Positions 1 to 11,680 of a stretch of 64,000 bases of DNA are shown piece after piece (position 1 is the first letter of the stretch; each line of letters starts with the position of its first letter). A model generated the notes under the pieces. It saw only the letters and a program-made list of their open reading frames with translations, searched no databases and was not told the origin of the DNA. The translations under genes were made by a program, and so were the position numbers. The stretch comes from Sipunculus nudus. Taxonomy: Eukaryota; Annelida; Sipuncula; Golfingiida; Sipunculidae. Where the stretch lies: NCBI GenBank assembly GCA_026874595.1, contig CM049306.1, positions 95,473,642 to 95,537,641 of the forward strand. The letters are read 5' to 3'.

Positions 1-1510
1 TAAAATATACAGTGACTTGAAATGGATCAGCAGAATATTTTTTTTCAAAATATAATGACAAATCGGTAGCAAACAAGAATACGGCACGTAATATAAAATC
101 TGTATAAACAGGCAGAGATTCGTCGGCCCTTACGTCTTCCGAAACTTCATGCTTGAGTGACTCTGCAAAAAAGTGTTTTGATGTGTTTAAATAAAATGCC
201 CAAGGAATTTAAAGTGGACAGGAATGGCCGAGTCGCAACCTACGCGTGTTCATTTCTAGATGATAACTTGATTGTGTCTTTTTGGACCTTCACTTTTACA
301 TTTGCATATCTATAAATCTGATATGAGCGCCTGAACATGCCTTTTGAATTGTTTTGGACATTCATTACTGTAACATCATTTGGAGAATTTGCCCCAAGTT
401 TGGTCTCTTATTGGAGGATGTGTGATATTAAATGTCAGACTTGTCATAAATCCATTATGTCTGCCAGTTAGCCACCTTAGAAATCCTTTTTTCAGTGCAG
501 TTTCAGTAATTTTCCTTCAATTTTTGGTCCGATTAAGAGAATAGTTGTTGCCTGATTTCAGACCTGTCAGAAGTCCAAAATTGCCACCAGGCAACCATCT
601 TTAAATTCCTTTTGATCATATTATCTCAAGAACTGTTAAAGTGAAGGCAGTCGGACGTATATTAATGTAATCTTGCAAAGGATTGGGTCAAATATTTCTT
701 AATAAATATTATCATCATATATGAAAGTGCAATACAGTTGGCTTGTATTGAATAAAAATTCATACAGAAGCACCTGTTTCTCAATAATTCTTGCATGGAT
801 TTCCTTGATTTTTTGCTATATATTTTGATCTTATATTTGCCCTTTGTGGTGTTCCTTTTGACAATGACAGGTATCAAGTAAGCTATGGGAATAGTTCTGG
901 ATACCTTAACAATCATACATTTTCCTCAGACCATCAATTTACTGTGTTTTAACCAGACATAGGTGATATATATTTCTGTTGTCGTAGAAAATTTCAACAA
1001 ATTGGCAAATTGGTTCTTCAAAATTTTTGATGATGTCGCAGGTCATGCTTGGCAGCTGAGCGTCATGACCCATGGGTCACTTGTTATACAACTTGTGGCG
1101 CCACCTACAATTGATTTTTGGGTTTCATGCATCTGTGCACATTGCTCAAGAGTGGTTTGAAGTATCTGCCTGAAATTTTGCATGTCCATATATCTTTGAT
1201 GGCTTTCTTGTACACAAGACTGGTGGTACCACCTACAATCACTTTGTGTTGTGTACATCAAGCCATTATTTCAGGAGTGACAGTTATGTAATTGGTGCTT
1301 ATACTTGGGTCCAAAATTTTTAGTACTGGCATTGTACATATACATGTCACACAAGTGAAAAAAGTGGTCCAGAATGGAATCATTATACCTGATGTATATA
1401 CCATTGCACAGGTTTGCATTAGGTCTGTAGGCCTTGATTACTTTATTCACTTTTTTTAGTCATATAATTAAGTTTTATTTTCAGTGACTGCATTATCCAC
1501 TTCGTTTCAG
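1..1510. other. Intronic sequence upstream of the first visible CXXC1 exon
   Basis: No exon is recognised before 1511. The segment ends in a splice acceptor (TTCGTTTCAG, 1501-1510), so it should be CXXC1 intron, and the earlier exons (PHD finger, CXXC finger) must lie outside the window. Positions about 1000-1330 belong to the repeat family also found at 16.1-17.0 kb. They share the phrase GCGCCACCTACAAT and the palindromic ACCCATGGGT terminal motif (around 1069). Short ORFs here show no recognisable protein features. Confidence 0.6.
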
Positions 1511-1718
1511 TCGTATTGTTGAGTTTCTGCCTCAGCGTATCAGACAGTGGCAAGCCAGTCCATGTATTGCTGAAGAAAACAATAAAAAGTCACTGGATAA
1601 AATCCGTCAGGAACAGCTACATGCAAGGCAGAGGCTGGCAGAGCTGGACCTCAAACATTTAGACCTGGACGCCATGTTGGAACGACTAAGGCATGCGACC
1701 ATCTGTGCTAATGAAGAG
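1511..1718 (+). CDS. CXXC1: CXXC1 exon (coiled-coil segment, LPQRIRQW...)
   Basis: The exon begins with the last base of a split codon, so the acceptor is phase 2. The split codon would be Asn if the conserved Ala-Asn-Arg-Ile of animal CFP1 is kept. The acceptor is CGTTTCAG (ends 1510) and the donor is GTAAGC at 1719. It encodes the SPCIAEE motif followed by a charged, helical stretch (KSLDKIRQEQ, LDLKHLDLDAML), as in vertebrate CXXC1. It ends on a complete Glu codon. Confidence 0.93.
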
Positions 1719-4700
1719 GTAAGCTCTGTGGCTGGTCTCAGTTTAGGACTTCAGTCATTCTTAAGGTTTCTATGCAAAGTATTTTGTAATCTTTATGGTT
1801 ATAAAAATTATGTAATCGTGGTTACCATGGAGATATCAGCAAAATAATTGCATAGGTCTTGGGAAAGATTGTGGTGCTAAATGAAACTAGCCCTGTCTAT
1901 ATGTATGGTAGAATATCAATTACAGCTTAAATACAAGGGGATTCGTCAGATAGTAAGACCACAGTGAATCACTAGGTAATGTTAGTGTTGTATGATTCAG
2001 TGTTGTTTCGTGTTGATAACACCTTGACTCATTTCAGAAGAAGCTTATTTCGTGTGAGCAGTTTGATGAAAATTCAGCGGACATGATGGCATCTAGGGTC
2101 ACTGGTTCTCCAACTGTAAGATGGCAGAAATGTTTCTTATTTTCTCTGCTGAGAGATTTTATGCTTGATTGTCCCTTGAAATCAAAAGCTTCCCAAAGGA
2201 TGTGATTGCAATCATGTGAATGTACCTAGCTTATCCGAATTGAAAAACTAATCAACAGACACACCATTCTCGAATAATGCTTTACAAAAAGCTGATATTT
2301 TTTTACGCTTATTGTTTCAGTGAACTTGACATTTTGCTGTATTTTTAACAGGCTGCAGATGACAATGATGATGCTGAGCTCAGCGTGTATTGTGTCACAT
2401 GTGGTCACGAGATTCACCAGAAGAGCGCTTTAAAACACATGGAACGCTGTTTTGCAAAGGTACAGTGTCTTACATCATCTTTGCATTAGTGCCCTGAAAC
2501 ACATGGAACACTGTTTTGCAAAGGTACACTGTCATATTTCAAACTTACACATAAGTGCTCTGAAACACATGGAACACTGTTTTGCAAAGGTACACTGTCG
2601 TATTTCAACTTACACATAAGTGCTCTGAAACACATGGAACACTGTTTTGCAAAGGTACACTGTCATATTTCAACTTACCCATTAGTGCCCTGAAACACAT
2701 GGAACACTGTTTTGCAAAGGTACACTGTCATATTTCAACTTACACATTAGTGCCCTGAAACACATGGAACACTGTTTTGCAAAGGTACACTGTCATATTT
2801 CAAACTTACACATAAGTGCTCTGAAACACATGGAACACTATTTTGCAAAGGTACACTGTCGTATTTCAACTTACACATAAGTGCTCTGAAACACATGGAA
2901 CACTGTTTTGCAAAGGTACACTGTCATATTTCAACTTACCAATTAGTGCCCTGAAACACATGGAACACTGTTTTGCAAAGGTACACTGTATAATATTTCA
3001 ACTTATACATAGGTGCTCTGAAACACATGGAACACTGTTTTGCAAAGGTACACTGTCATATTTCAACTTACCCATTAGTGCCCTGAAACACATGGAACAC
3101 TGTTTTGCAAAGGTACACTGTCATATTTCAACTTACACATTAGTGCCCTGAAACACATGGAACACTGTTTTGCAAAGGTACACTGTCATATTTCAACTTA
3201 CACATTAGTGCCCTGAAACACATGGAACACTGTTTTGCAAAAGTACACTTTCATATTTCAACTTACCATTAGTGCCCTGAAACACATGGAACACTGTTTT
3301 GCAAAAGTACACTTTCATATTTCAACTTACCATTAGTGCCCTGAAACACATGGAACACTGTTTTGCAAAGGTACACTGTCATATTTCAACTTACCATTAG
3401 TGCCCTGAAACACATGGAACACTGTTTTGCAAAAGTACACTTTCATATTTCAACTTACCATTAGTGCCCTGAAACACATGGAACACTGTTTTGCAAAAGT
3501 ACACTTTCATATTTCAACTTACCATTAGTGCCCTGAAACACATGGAACACTGTTTTGCAAAGGTACACTGTCATATTTCAACTTACACATTAGTGCCCTG
3601 AAACACATGGAACACTGTTTTGCAAAGGTACACTGTCATATTTCAACTTACCATTAGTGCCCTGAAACACATGGAACACTGTTTTGCAAAAGTACACTTT
3701 CATTTTTCAACTTACCATTAGTGCCCTGAAACACATGGAACACTGTTTTGCAAAAGTACACTTTCATATTTCAACTTACCATTAGTGCCCTGAAACACAT
3801 GGAACACTGTTTTGCAAAGGTACACTGTCATATTTCAACTTACCATTAGTGCCCTGAAACACATGGAACACTGTTTTGCAAAAGTACACTTTCATATTTC
3901 AACTTACCATTAGTGCCCTGAAACACATGGAACACTGTTTTGCAAAAGTACACTGTCATATTTCAACTTACACATTAGTGCTCTGAAACACATGGAAGGC
4001 TGTTTTGCAAAGGTAAAGTGTCACATTTCAACTTACACATTAGTGCTCTGAAACACATGGAAGGCTGTTTTGCAAAGGTAAAGTGTCACATTTCAACTTA
4101 CACATTAGTGCTCTGAAACACCTGGAATGCTGTTTTGCAAAGGTAAAGTGTCACATTTCAACTTACACATTAGTGCTCTGAAACACATGGAACACTGTTT
4201 TGCAAAGGTACACTGTCATATTTCAACTTACACATTAGTGCTCTGAAACACATGGAAGGCTGTTTTGCAAAGGTAAAGTGTCACATTTCAACTTACCATT
4301 AGTGCCCTGAAACACATGGAACACTGTTTTGCAAAGGTACACTGTCATATTTCAACTTACACATTAGTGCTCTGAAACACATGGAAGGCTGTTTTGCAAA
4401 GGTAAAGTGTCACATTTCAACTTACACATTAGTGCTCTGAAACACATGGAAGGCTGTTTTGCAAAGGTAAAGTGTCACATTTCAACTTACACATTAGTGC
4501 TCTGAAACACCTGGAATGCTGTTTTGCAAAGGTAAAGTGTCACATTCAACTTACACATTAGTGCTCTGAAACACATGGAAGGCTGTTTTGCAAAGGTAAA
4601 GTGTCACATTTCAACTTACACATTAGTGCTCTGAAACACATGGAAGGCTGTTTTGCAAAGGTAAAGTGTCATATTTCAACTTACACATTAGTACTCTGAA

Positions 4701-7700
4701 ACACATGGAAGGCTGTTTTGCAAAGGTAAAGTGTCATATTTCAACTTACACATTAGTACTCTGAAACACCTGGAATGCTGTTTTGCTAAGGTACGGTGTT
4801 GTATTTCAATTTACACATAACAGAACTAATTGTGTCCCCAGACAAAGTCGGGACACTATGGTTTCACGACGGTCCCGCCGCCGTCGCCAAAAAACCTTGT
4901 GAGCGGGATAACTCAAAAAATATTTCACTGATCTTTTTCAAACTTTACATTTGTATAGATATAGGTAAGGGGACGAAGCCTATTTAAAATGGGGTCATGA
5001 CCTATGCTAGGAGAGTGACCTTGACCTTATAGGTCCATTTTTGCTGAAAATAACACAAATTCTTAAATATCTCAAGTAAGCTTGCATGGACTGGTCCAAA
5101 AATCAAGGTGATGGAAGATCTTGGATAGCCTTGAGATATACCGGAAACTGGTGGCACCATATATTATCCTTTTCTTGTTTTTATGCCTTTTAATACCCCC
5201 ATAATTGCCACTTGACAGTACTGTAAGCATTATAAGTCAAACACTAATGGACAGATTACTTTCATATTATGCACATGTAGAGAGATGGGTTATGGGATGA
5301 GGTCTATTTACATTTGGGTCATGACCTTTACCATGAGAGTGGCCTTGACCTTTAATGTGTCCATATTTGGTGAAAATCACACACCTCTTATGATATCTCC
5401 AGTGTTGATAGCCATATGGATTTCAAACGTGACTAATGTATGGCCCATCACTAAAGTAAGAACCCTATAGGTTCTAGGGTCATGAGGTCAAAGGTCAAGA
5501 TCACTGGACTCGCATCTTATAATATACTGTGGATGCATTTTAAGCCAAACTTTCATCCCAGGTCTTCCATCTTGAATATATAGCTCACTTGCCAATAGTG
5601 GATGATCCATATCTATTTTGGGGTCACAAGGTCAAAGGTCAAGGCCACATGAGTATCTGTCCAAAAATTAGTTTCTGGATGATAATTCCTGCTTTTATTG
5701 ATGTATGGATTTCAAACTTGACTTATATATGTCCCATTAAAAAACCAAGACTCCAATTGATTTTGGGGTCACAGGGTCAAAGGTCAAGGCCACAGGAGCT
5801 ATTGGTCCATAAATTAGTTTCTGGATGATAATTCCTGCTTTTATTGATGTGTTGATTTCAAACTTGATTTATATATGTCCCATTGAAAAAGCAAGACTCC
5901 AGTTGATTTTGGGGTCATGAGGTTAAAGGTCAATGTCACAGGACACATCTTTAAAAAGATTGTGGATGCATTTTCAGCCAAACATTTCATCTCATACCTT
6001 TCATTTTGCACATATAGTTCATCTACCAATAGAGGAAGAACCCTATCAATTTTGAGGTCACAAGGTCAAAGGTGAAGGTCACAGGAGCCATCTGTCCAAA
6101 AATTAGTTTCTGGATGATAATTCCTGCTTTTATTGATGTATTGATTTCAAACTTGACTTATATATGTCCCATTGAAAAAGCAAGACACCAATTGATTTTG
6201 GGATCCTGAGGTCAAAGGTCAAGGTCACAGGACACATCTTTAAAAAGATTGTGGATGCATTTTCAGCCAAACATTTCATCTCAGACCCTTCATCTTGCAC
6301 ATATAGTTCATCTGCCAATAGAGGAAGACCCCTATCAATTTTGAGGTCACAAGGTCAAAGGTGAAGGTCAAAGGAGCGATCTGTCCAAAAATTAGTTTCT
6401 GGATGATAATTCCTGCTTTTATTGATGTATGGATTTCAAACTTGACTTGTATATGACCCATTGGAAAAGCAAGACCTGAATTGATTTTGGGGTCATGAGG
6501 TCAAAGGTCAAGGTCACAGGACACATCTTTAAAAAGATTTTGGATGCATTTTCAGCCAAACAATTTATCTCAGATCTAATATCTTGCACATATAGTTCAC
6601 CTGCCAAGAGTGGAAGACCCCTATCAATTTTGAGGTCAAAAGGTCAAAGGTGAAGGTCACAGGAGCAATCTGTCCAAAAATTAGTTTCTGGATGATAATT
6701 CCTGCTTTTATTGATGTATGGATTTCAAACTTGACTTGTATATGTCCCATTGGAAAAGCTAGACCCGAATTAATTTTGGGGTCATGAGGTCAAAGTTCAA
6801 GGTCACAGGACACATCTTTAAATAGATGTGGATGCATTTTCAGCCAAACATTTCATCTCAGATCTTTCATCTTGCACATATAGTTCACCTGCCAAGAGAG
6901 GAAGAACCCTATCAATTTTGAGGTCACAAGGTCAAAGGTGAAGGTCAAAGGAGCGATCTGTCCAAAAATTAGTTTCTGGATGATAATTCCTGATTTTATT
7001 GATGTATGGATTTCAAACTTGACTTGTATATGACCCATTGGAAAAGCAAGACCTGAATTGATTTTGGGGTCATGAGGTCAAAGGTCAAGGTCACAGGACA
7101 CATCTTTAAAAAGATTTTGGATGCATTTTCAGCCAAACAATTTATCTCAGATCTAATATCTTGCACATATAGTTCACCTGCCAAGAGTGGAAGACCCCTA
7201 TCAATTTTGAGGTCGAAAGGTCAAAGGTGAAGGTCACAGGAGCAATCTGTCCAAAAATTAGTTTCTGGATGATAATTCCTGCTTTTATTGATGTATGATT
7301 TTCAAACTTGACTTGTAAATTTCCCATTGGAAAAGCTAGACCCGAATTAATTTTGGGGTCATGAGGTCAAAGTTCAAGGTCACAGGACACATCTTTAAAT
7401 AGATGTGGATGCATTTTCAGCCAAACATTTCATCTCAGATCTTTCATCTTGCACATATAGTTCACCTGCCAAGAGAGGAAGAACCCTATCAATTTTGAGG
7501 TCACAAGGTCAAAGGTGAAGTTCACAGGAGCCATCTGTCCAAAAATTAGTTTTCAGGATGATAATTTCTGCTTATATTGATGTATAGATTTCAAACTTGA
7601 CTTATATATGTCCCATTGAAAAAGCAAGACTCAGATTGATTTTGGGGTCATGAGGTCAAAGGTCAAGGTCACAAGACACATTTTTAAAAAAGATTTTGGA

Positions 7701-9923
7701 TGCATTTATAGCCAAACATTCATATGAGACATTTCATCTTGCACATACAGTTCCCCTGCCAATAGAGGAAGACACCTGTCAATTGTGAGGTCACAAGGTC
7801 AAAGGTGAAGGTCACAGGAGCCATCTGTCCAAAAATTAGTTCCCGAGATGATAATTCAAGCTTGGGATTAATATATGGATTTCAAACCTGACTTATATAT
7901 GGCCCATCAATAAATCTAGACCTCTATTTATTTATATATAAAAGTGGATGATCAATATCAATTTTGGGGTCACATGGTCAAAGGTCAAGGCCACAGGAGC
8001 CATCTGTCAAAAAATTAGTTTCTGGATGATAATTCCTGCTTTAATTGATGTATAAATTTCAAACTTGACTTATATATGTCCCAATGAAAAAGCAAGACCC
8101 CAATTGATTTTGGGGTCATGAGGTCAAAGGTCAAGGTCACAGGACCAACATTTAAAAAGGTTGTGGATTGATAGATGGAAGAAACATTTCTTGCAAAGTG
8201 TCAGTATATGCTGCTAAAAATGGGGGCCTATTCTTAAGGGGGGGGGCGTACTATGTCTGGGGATACTCTGGCACCAAGAAATGTCTAGTTTTACACAACA
8301 AAATTATCAAATGACCACGATATGTCAGAAACATATGGCCATATGCTTCTAAATGGAGGATGGTAGAGCAGTATAAAAAGCAAAATTTAAGGTTGACAAC
8401 AGTCTCCTTGTTGTCTCCAATTAGTAATAAACTGTCCTGTTTCTAATTGCTTTGTTCTGTTTGCAGTATGAATCTCAGACATCCTTTGGGTCTATATACA
8501 AAACAAGGATTGAGGGAAACTCCATGTTTTGTGACTACTACAACCACCAACAGAAGACTTACTGTAAACGTCTCAAAGTGCTGTGTCCAGAGCACTCAAA
8601 AGAACCCAAGGTAGGCAGCTACATCATCCAGGATCTTTGATTGGAAATGGATTGCCAAGGCATTTAATTTGATTTCTAATGCCACTGGTCATTTCTGATT
8701 AAATGAGTATTTTTTGTGAGCACTTATCCTTGTGCTCCAAGAACATATTCATCCATGCATATCCTGGTTACACATAACTCTCTCTCTCTCTCTTTCTTTT
8801 CACCAAGCCCCATCCATCTGTTTTGCCAATATTTCTTCATACAGTTTGAGGTTATGTATAAAACTGTAGTGGAAAAATATGGTGCAGCATAATTAAGCAC
8901 AATGGGAAAAGAAAACAGTATTTGAAGATTATTTATTTAATACATATCCAAATATTTTCAAAAACAAGGGAGGAATCTTAAAGAAAGTTGTCAAATATTA
9001 ACTTATATATAATTCTTATAAATATGAACTAATGTATCCTGTTGTGACTTTGTACCACAGATAATGGCTGATGATGTATGTGGTTGTCCTCTGGTGACCA
9101 ACGTGTTCGAGGAAACTGGGGAATTCTGCAGAGCTCCAAAGAGGAAGTGTAACAAACACCACGGTTGGGAGAAGTTAAGACGAGCAGAGATTGATATGGA
9201 GAGAGTCAGACAGGTGAGGAATATCAGTTGAGGTCACTGTTGTCAAGAATTATAGTCTGGATCCAGCCTCATTATTACACAATCAGTATTATACTGTAAA
9301 GCTAGATCCAGGCACTTATTTTCACAGGCATATGTTCAAGGCACATGGTTACACAGGCAGTATGGGACTGTAATTAATGTTCCAGGTGCATGGTTACACA
9401 GGCAGTATGAAACTAATCATGGATGCAGGCACATGGTTACACCGGCAATATGGAACTGAATCTGGGTCAAGACACATTGTTACAAATCGAGAATAGGCCT
9501 GTACTTCCAGGCCCTGGCACATTATTACACAGGCAGTATCAGACTGTAATTCTTGGCCCAGGCACATTGTTATACAGGCAGTATTACTGTAATTCTGCGT
9601 AATGCAATCTTGGTCTAGGCATATATAACCAGTATTAAACTAATGTGCAGTTTAATGTTTATGATATTAAGCTGATGAATTATATTTTATTTTTACATTG
9701 TGTATTAAAAATGTAGCCCTAGAGTTTTTTGCCATTTCCACTGTGCAGTGTGCATGGTTGTATGAAATGTTATTATATGTTTCAGTGGATGATTCTGGAC
9801 GAGTTGTTTGAGCAAGAACGGAACATCAGGACTGCCATGGCAAACAGAGCTGGTGTTCTTGGTCTGATGTTGCATCAGACAGTGGACCACGACCCTCTGA
9901 ACCCCATCAAAACACCCTCATGA
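1511..9923 (+). CDS. CXXC1: CXXC-type zinc finger protein 1 (CFP1), C-terminal six coding exons
   Basis: CFP1 binds unmethylated CpG and recruits the SET1/COMPASS H3K4 methyltransferase in the nucleus. Six exons splice in frame: 1511-1718, 2038-2115, 2352-2459, 8467-8610, 9061-9213 and 9786-9923. All are flanked by AG/GT and all junctions after the first are phase 0. The product matches the C-terminal CpG-binding-C domain of animal CFP1. Hallmarks in order are LPQRIRQW and SPCIAEE in a coiled-coil segment, CVTCGHEI, LKHMERCFAK, YESQTSFGS, TYCKRL and VLCPEHS, CGCPLV, WEKLRRAEID, LDELFEQERN and MLHQTVDHDPL near the stop. The paired Cys and His residues of this Cys-rich domain are all present. 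The N-terminal PHD and CXXC fingers are outside the window. No frame damage is seen, so this is a live gene. The 6-kb third intron is almost entirely tandem repeat. Confidence 0.95.
2038..2115 (+). CDS. CXXC1: CXXC1 exon (variable linker)
   Basis: A 26-codon exon between ATTTCAG (ends 2037) and GTAAG (starts 2116), phase 0 on both sides. It encodes a polar linker beginning KKLISCEQFDEN. This linker is variable among animals, so the call rests on splice signals, phase and position between two certain exons rather than on sequence identity. Confidence 0.7.
2352..2459 (+). CDS. CXXC1: CXXC1 exon (acidic stretch and CVTCGHEI / LKHMERCFAK)
   Basis: A 36-codon phase 0/0 exon with acceptor TTTTAACAG and donor GTACAG at 2460. 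It holds an acidic run, then CVTCGHEI, matching the first Cys pair of the CFP1 C-terminal domain, then LKHMERCFAK. Its last 34 bases plus the donor are the founder-like sequence of the minisatellite that starts immediately downstream. Confidence 0.93.
2460..4818 (+). repeat. 64-65 bp minisatellite (about 36 copies) built from the CXXC1 exon 3' end plus splice donor
   Basis: Head-to-tail units of 64-65 bp begin directly after the exon end at 2459. Each unit has a 34-base exon-derived segment (TGCCCTGAAACACATGG... ending TTTTGCAAAG) that still reads ALKHMEHCFAK in the exon frame. This is followed by a GT donor and then an intronic half ending ACACATTAG. Variant classes are patchy. Units with GGAACACTG and GTACAC dominate before about 3980. 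Units with GGAAGGCTG and GTAAAG dominate after that. A third class has lost the exon-final G (GCAAAAGTACAC). The array lies wholly inside the intron. Confidence 0.97.
4980..8200 (+). repeat. About 144-bp repeats organised as about 289-bp dimers, each carrying AGGTCA direct repeats
   Basis: Two related half-units of about 144 bp alternate to give a higher-order repeat of 288-289 bp; equivalent points recur near 6276, 6565, 6853 and 7142. Each half-unit contains AGGTCAAAGGTCA or the variant AGGTCAAAGGTGA followed by AGGTCA. At least 19 such sites occur between 5485 and 8130. Shared phrases are TTTCTGGATGATAATTCC, GATGCATTTTCAGCC and TTGCACATATAGTTC. Diverged relatives are at 12.4-13.2, 34.2-34.7, 58.0-58.4 and 59.8-60.1 kb. 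The 60-odd codon minus-strand frames here are by-products of the periodicity. Confidence 0.9.
8467..8610 (+). CDS. CXXC1: CXXC1 exon (YESQTSFGS ... LCPEHSKEPK)
   Basis: A 48-codon phase 0/0 exon, acceptor TTTGCAG, donor GTAGGC at 8611. It is highly conserved with vertebrate CXXC1: YESQTSFGSIY, TRIEG, FCDYYN, TYCKRLKVLCPEHS. It contributes metal-ligand Cys and His residues of the C-terminal domain. Confidence 0.96.
9061..9213 (+). CDS. CXXC1: CXXC1 exon (CGCPLV ... WEKLRRAEID)
   Basis: A 51-codon phase 0/0 exon with acceptor TGTACCACAG and donor GTGAGG at 9214. It encodes CGCPLV, FCRAPKRKCNKHHGW and EKLRRAEIDMERVRQ, aligning with the same order in animal CFP1. Confidence 0.95.
9295..9630 (+). 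repeat. Imperfect 45-50 bp tandem repeat in a CXXC1 intron
   Basis: About seven imperfect units built on GGCACATGGTTACACAGG, CAGTATGG and ACTGTAATT lie in the intron between the last two coding exons. Units differ by substitutions and small indels, so the array is old. Confidence 0.8.
9786..9923 (+). CDS. CXXC1: CXXC1 terminal coding exon
   Basis: Acceptor ATATGTTTCAG ends at 9785. The exon reads from WMILDELFEQERN through RTAMANRAG and MLHQTVDHDPL to a TGA at 9921-9923, as in other animals where the protein ends shortly after the HDPL motif. Confidence 0.95.
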   Translation, partial: WMILDELFEQERNIRTAMANRAGVLGLMLHQTVDHDPLNPIKTPS

Positions 9924-11680
9924 CATTGCTGACCCTCAGTTTGTAACATCTTTGTGAATATGCCAAAACATAGAAAATTCCAGGGGAATTAATGTGTACA
10001 CCAAAAAGAAGAGAACCTCAGTTTTTCCTGGAGAATTTCATATGGCAGCTGACCAAGCAAACAGGGATCACTGACATTGTTGTAATCTTACTCTGAGCTG
10101 TATGGTATTTTAAATTGTGCCGATGGGCTACTGTTGTACTGTTTCATAACCAGGTTTTAGTGAAGTCTTAGATTACGAGTTGAAAATACCACAAACATAT
10201 ATTTTCCTGTTTGTTACAAAATTTTCCTGAATGTTACTTGCGCATGGATGTATATTGAAGGAACTTATGCATAAACATACTAGACAGCTTGCAAATATTC
10301 CCCTTTGTATAAAGAACACTATGTACATTTTAATCACTCGGAGTAAGCATGCACATCCACCGGTGAGGTCTGTTCCTATGAAGGTCATGGTGCTTAATTT
10401 TAATCAAATAATTATAGTTATGTTCTTATGTTTTATTCTTGAGACCTCTGTTTAGGCTAAACACCAGTGTCATCTGGGGTGAATGGACCAGTTGGTTGAT
10501 GATTTATAATCTGTGTTTCATTAACAGTCCTGTACGATTTATAGTGGACAAGAGAGTTTATTTGAGGAAATTTTTAAATAAGGAGGAAAGGGAGGTCACA
10601 TTTTTCAATGAATAAGATTTTATGCATGTCAGAGCTACACACCACGGATGGAAAGTTATGAGTGTTCAGGATGGACGTAGCCTTAAGGGCCAAAAAAGTT
10701 CTCTGGTTCTAGGGTCAAGATGATTGTTACAGAGTACTCAAAAGTTTTGACTTGAATACTTGTACATGCGTAATTGAATATCACCACAGTCTTACTAAAA
10801 TTATGTTACACATACTATACAGCCTATTTTGAAGGGACACAGGTATATTTATGAGTTATATGATTTGGAGTCGAGTTCCACTCTATTTTAATTTGTTTAT
10901 TTATTGGGAGAGTGTAAAGCCATCACCAAATCTAATTTATAAATATTTTGCATTGGTAAACAGATGTCCTAGTGTAATATACTGAATTACAAATATAGAT
11001 TGTCCTAGCATGATAAACTGAAATACAACTGTAGACATTACTTCTGGCATGATAAACTGAAATACTGCTATGGACATTATATCTAGCATGAACTGAAATA
11101 CAACTATAGACATTACTTCTAGCATGATAAACTGAAATACAACTAAAGACATGACATCAAGCATGATAAACTAAAATACAACTATGGACATTACATCTAG
11201 CATGATAAACTGCATTACAACTATGGACTGTCCCAGCATGATTAACTGCATTACAACTATGGACTTTCCACTTTTTTATGCTTTAACATTCTCTCTATGG
11301 ATCGTCTCTGAATGGTAGCATGGATATTTTTCATCAAAAGTAAAACTGTAACAGAAATGTTATTGTAGTGTGTGTATGAGTACACAAATATTGTTCAGAT
11401 AGGTTAAATCTAGTGATTGGATTGTATTTCCATTAACTTGTATCAGAATTCAATTTCTGTCAGTTCCTTGTGTCTTTGAATATGTTTTTGAATCTTTTTC
11501 ATGTTATCAAGTATCTGATAGTAATTGATTTACAAAATGTGCTTGTTGATTTCAACAAAATTATTGCAGTGTTTACAGGCAGTGTGATTGGAAAAAGAAA
11601 ATACATCATAGTTATAGTGAAGCTAAACTGTATATGTATGAAGTTATTTAATAAAGATATTTTTGTTTAGAAATTTTCAG
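9924..11680 (+). other. CXXC1: Probable CXXC1 3' untranslated region
   Basis: AT-rich sequence downstream of the stop. An AATAAA at 11650-11655 is the best candidate poly(A) signal, but no cleavage site can be seen and earlier ends are possible. It includes the roughly 38-40 bp tandem array at 10970-11275. Confidence 0.4.
10970..11275 (+). repeat. 38-40 bp tandem repeat in the presumed CXXC1 3' UTR
   Basis: About eight units of GCATGATAAACTGAAATAC plus ACTATGGACATTACATCTA with point differences and small deletions. The minus-strand frame across it (about 10937-11164) is a repeat artefact. Confidence 0.9.

Noticed and set aside
2843-3151. 102-codon ORF with internal repeats in the CXXC1 intron
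   Set aside because: It only reads through units of the 64-65 bp minisatellite in shifting phases; the real exon ends at 2459 and the next begins at 8467.
2460-4818. Regular direct repeats that could be mistaken for a CRISPR array
   Set aside because: Units are contiguous with no unique spacers, derive from a eukaryotic exon-intron junction, and have no cas genes nearby.
5841-7327. Ladder of near-identical 61-62 codon minus-strand ORFs
   Set aside because: They recur at the 288-289 bp period of the AGGTCA-type repeat, are homologous by repeat copying, and have no start or splice context.
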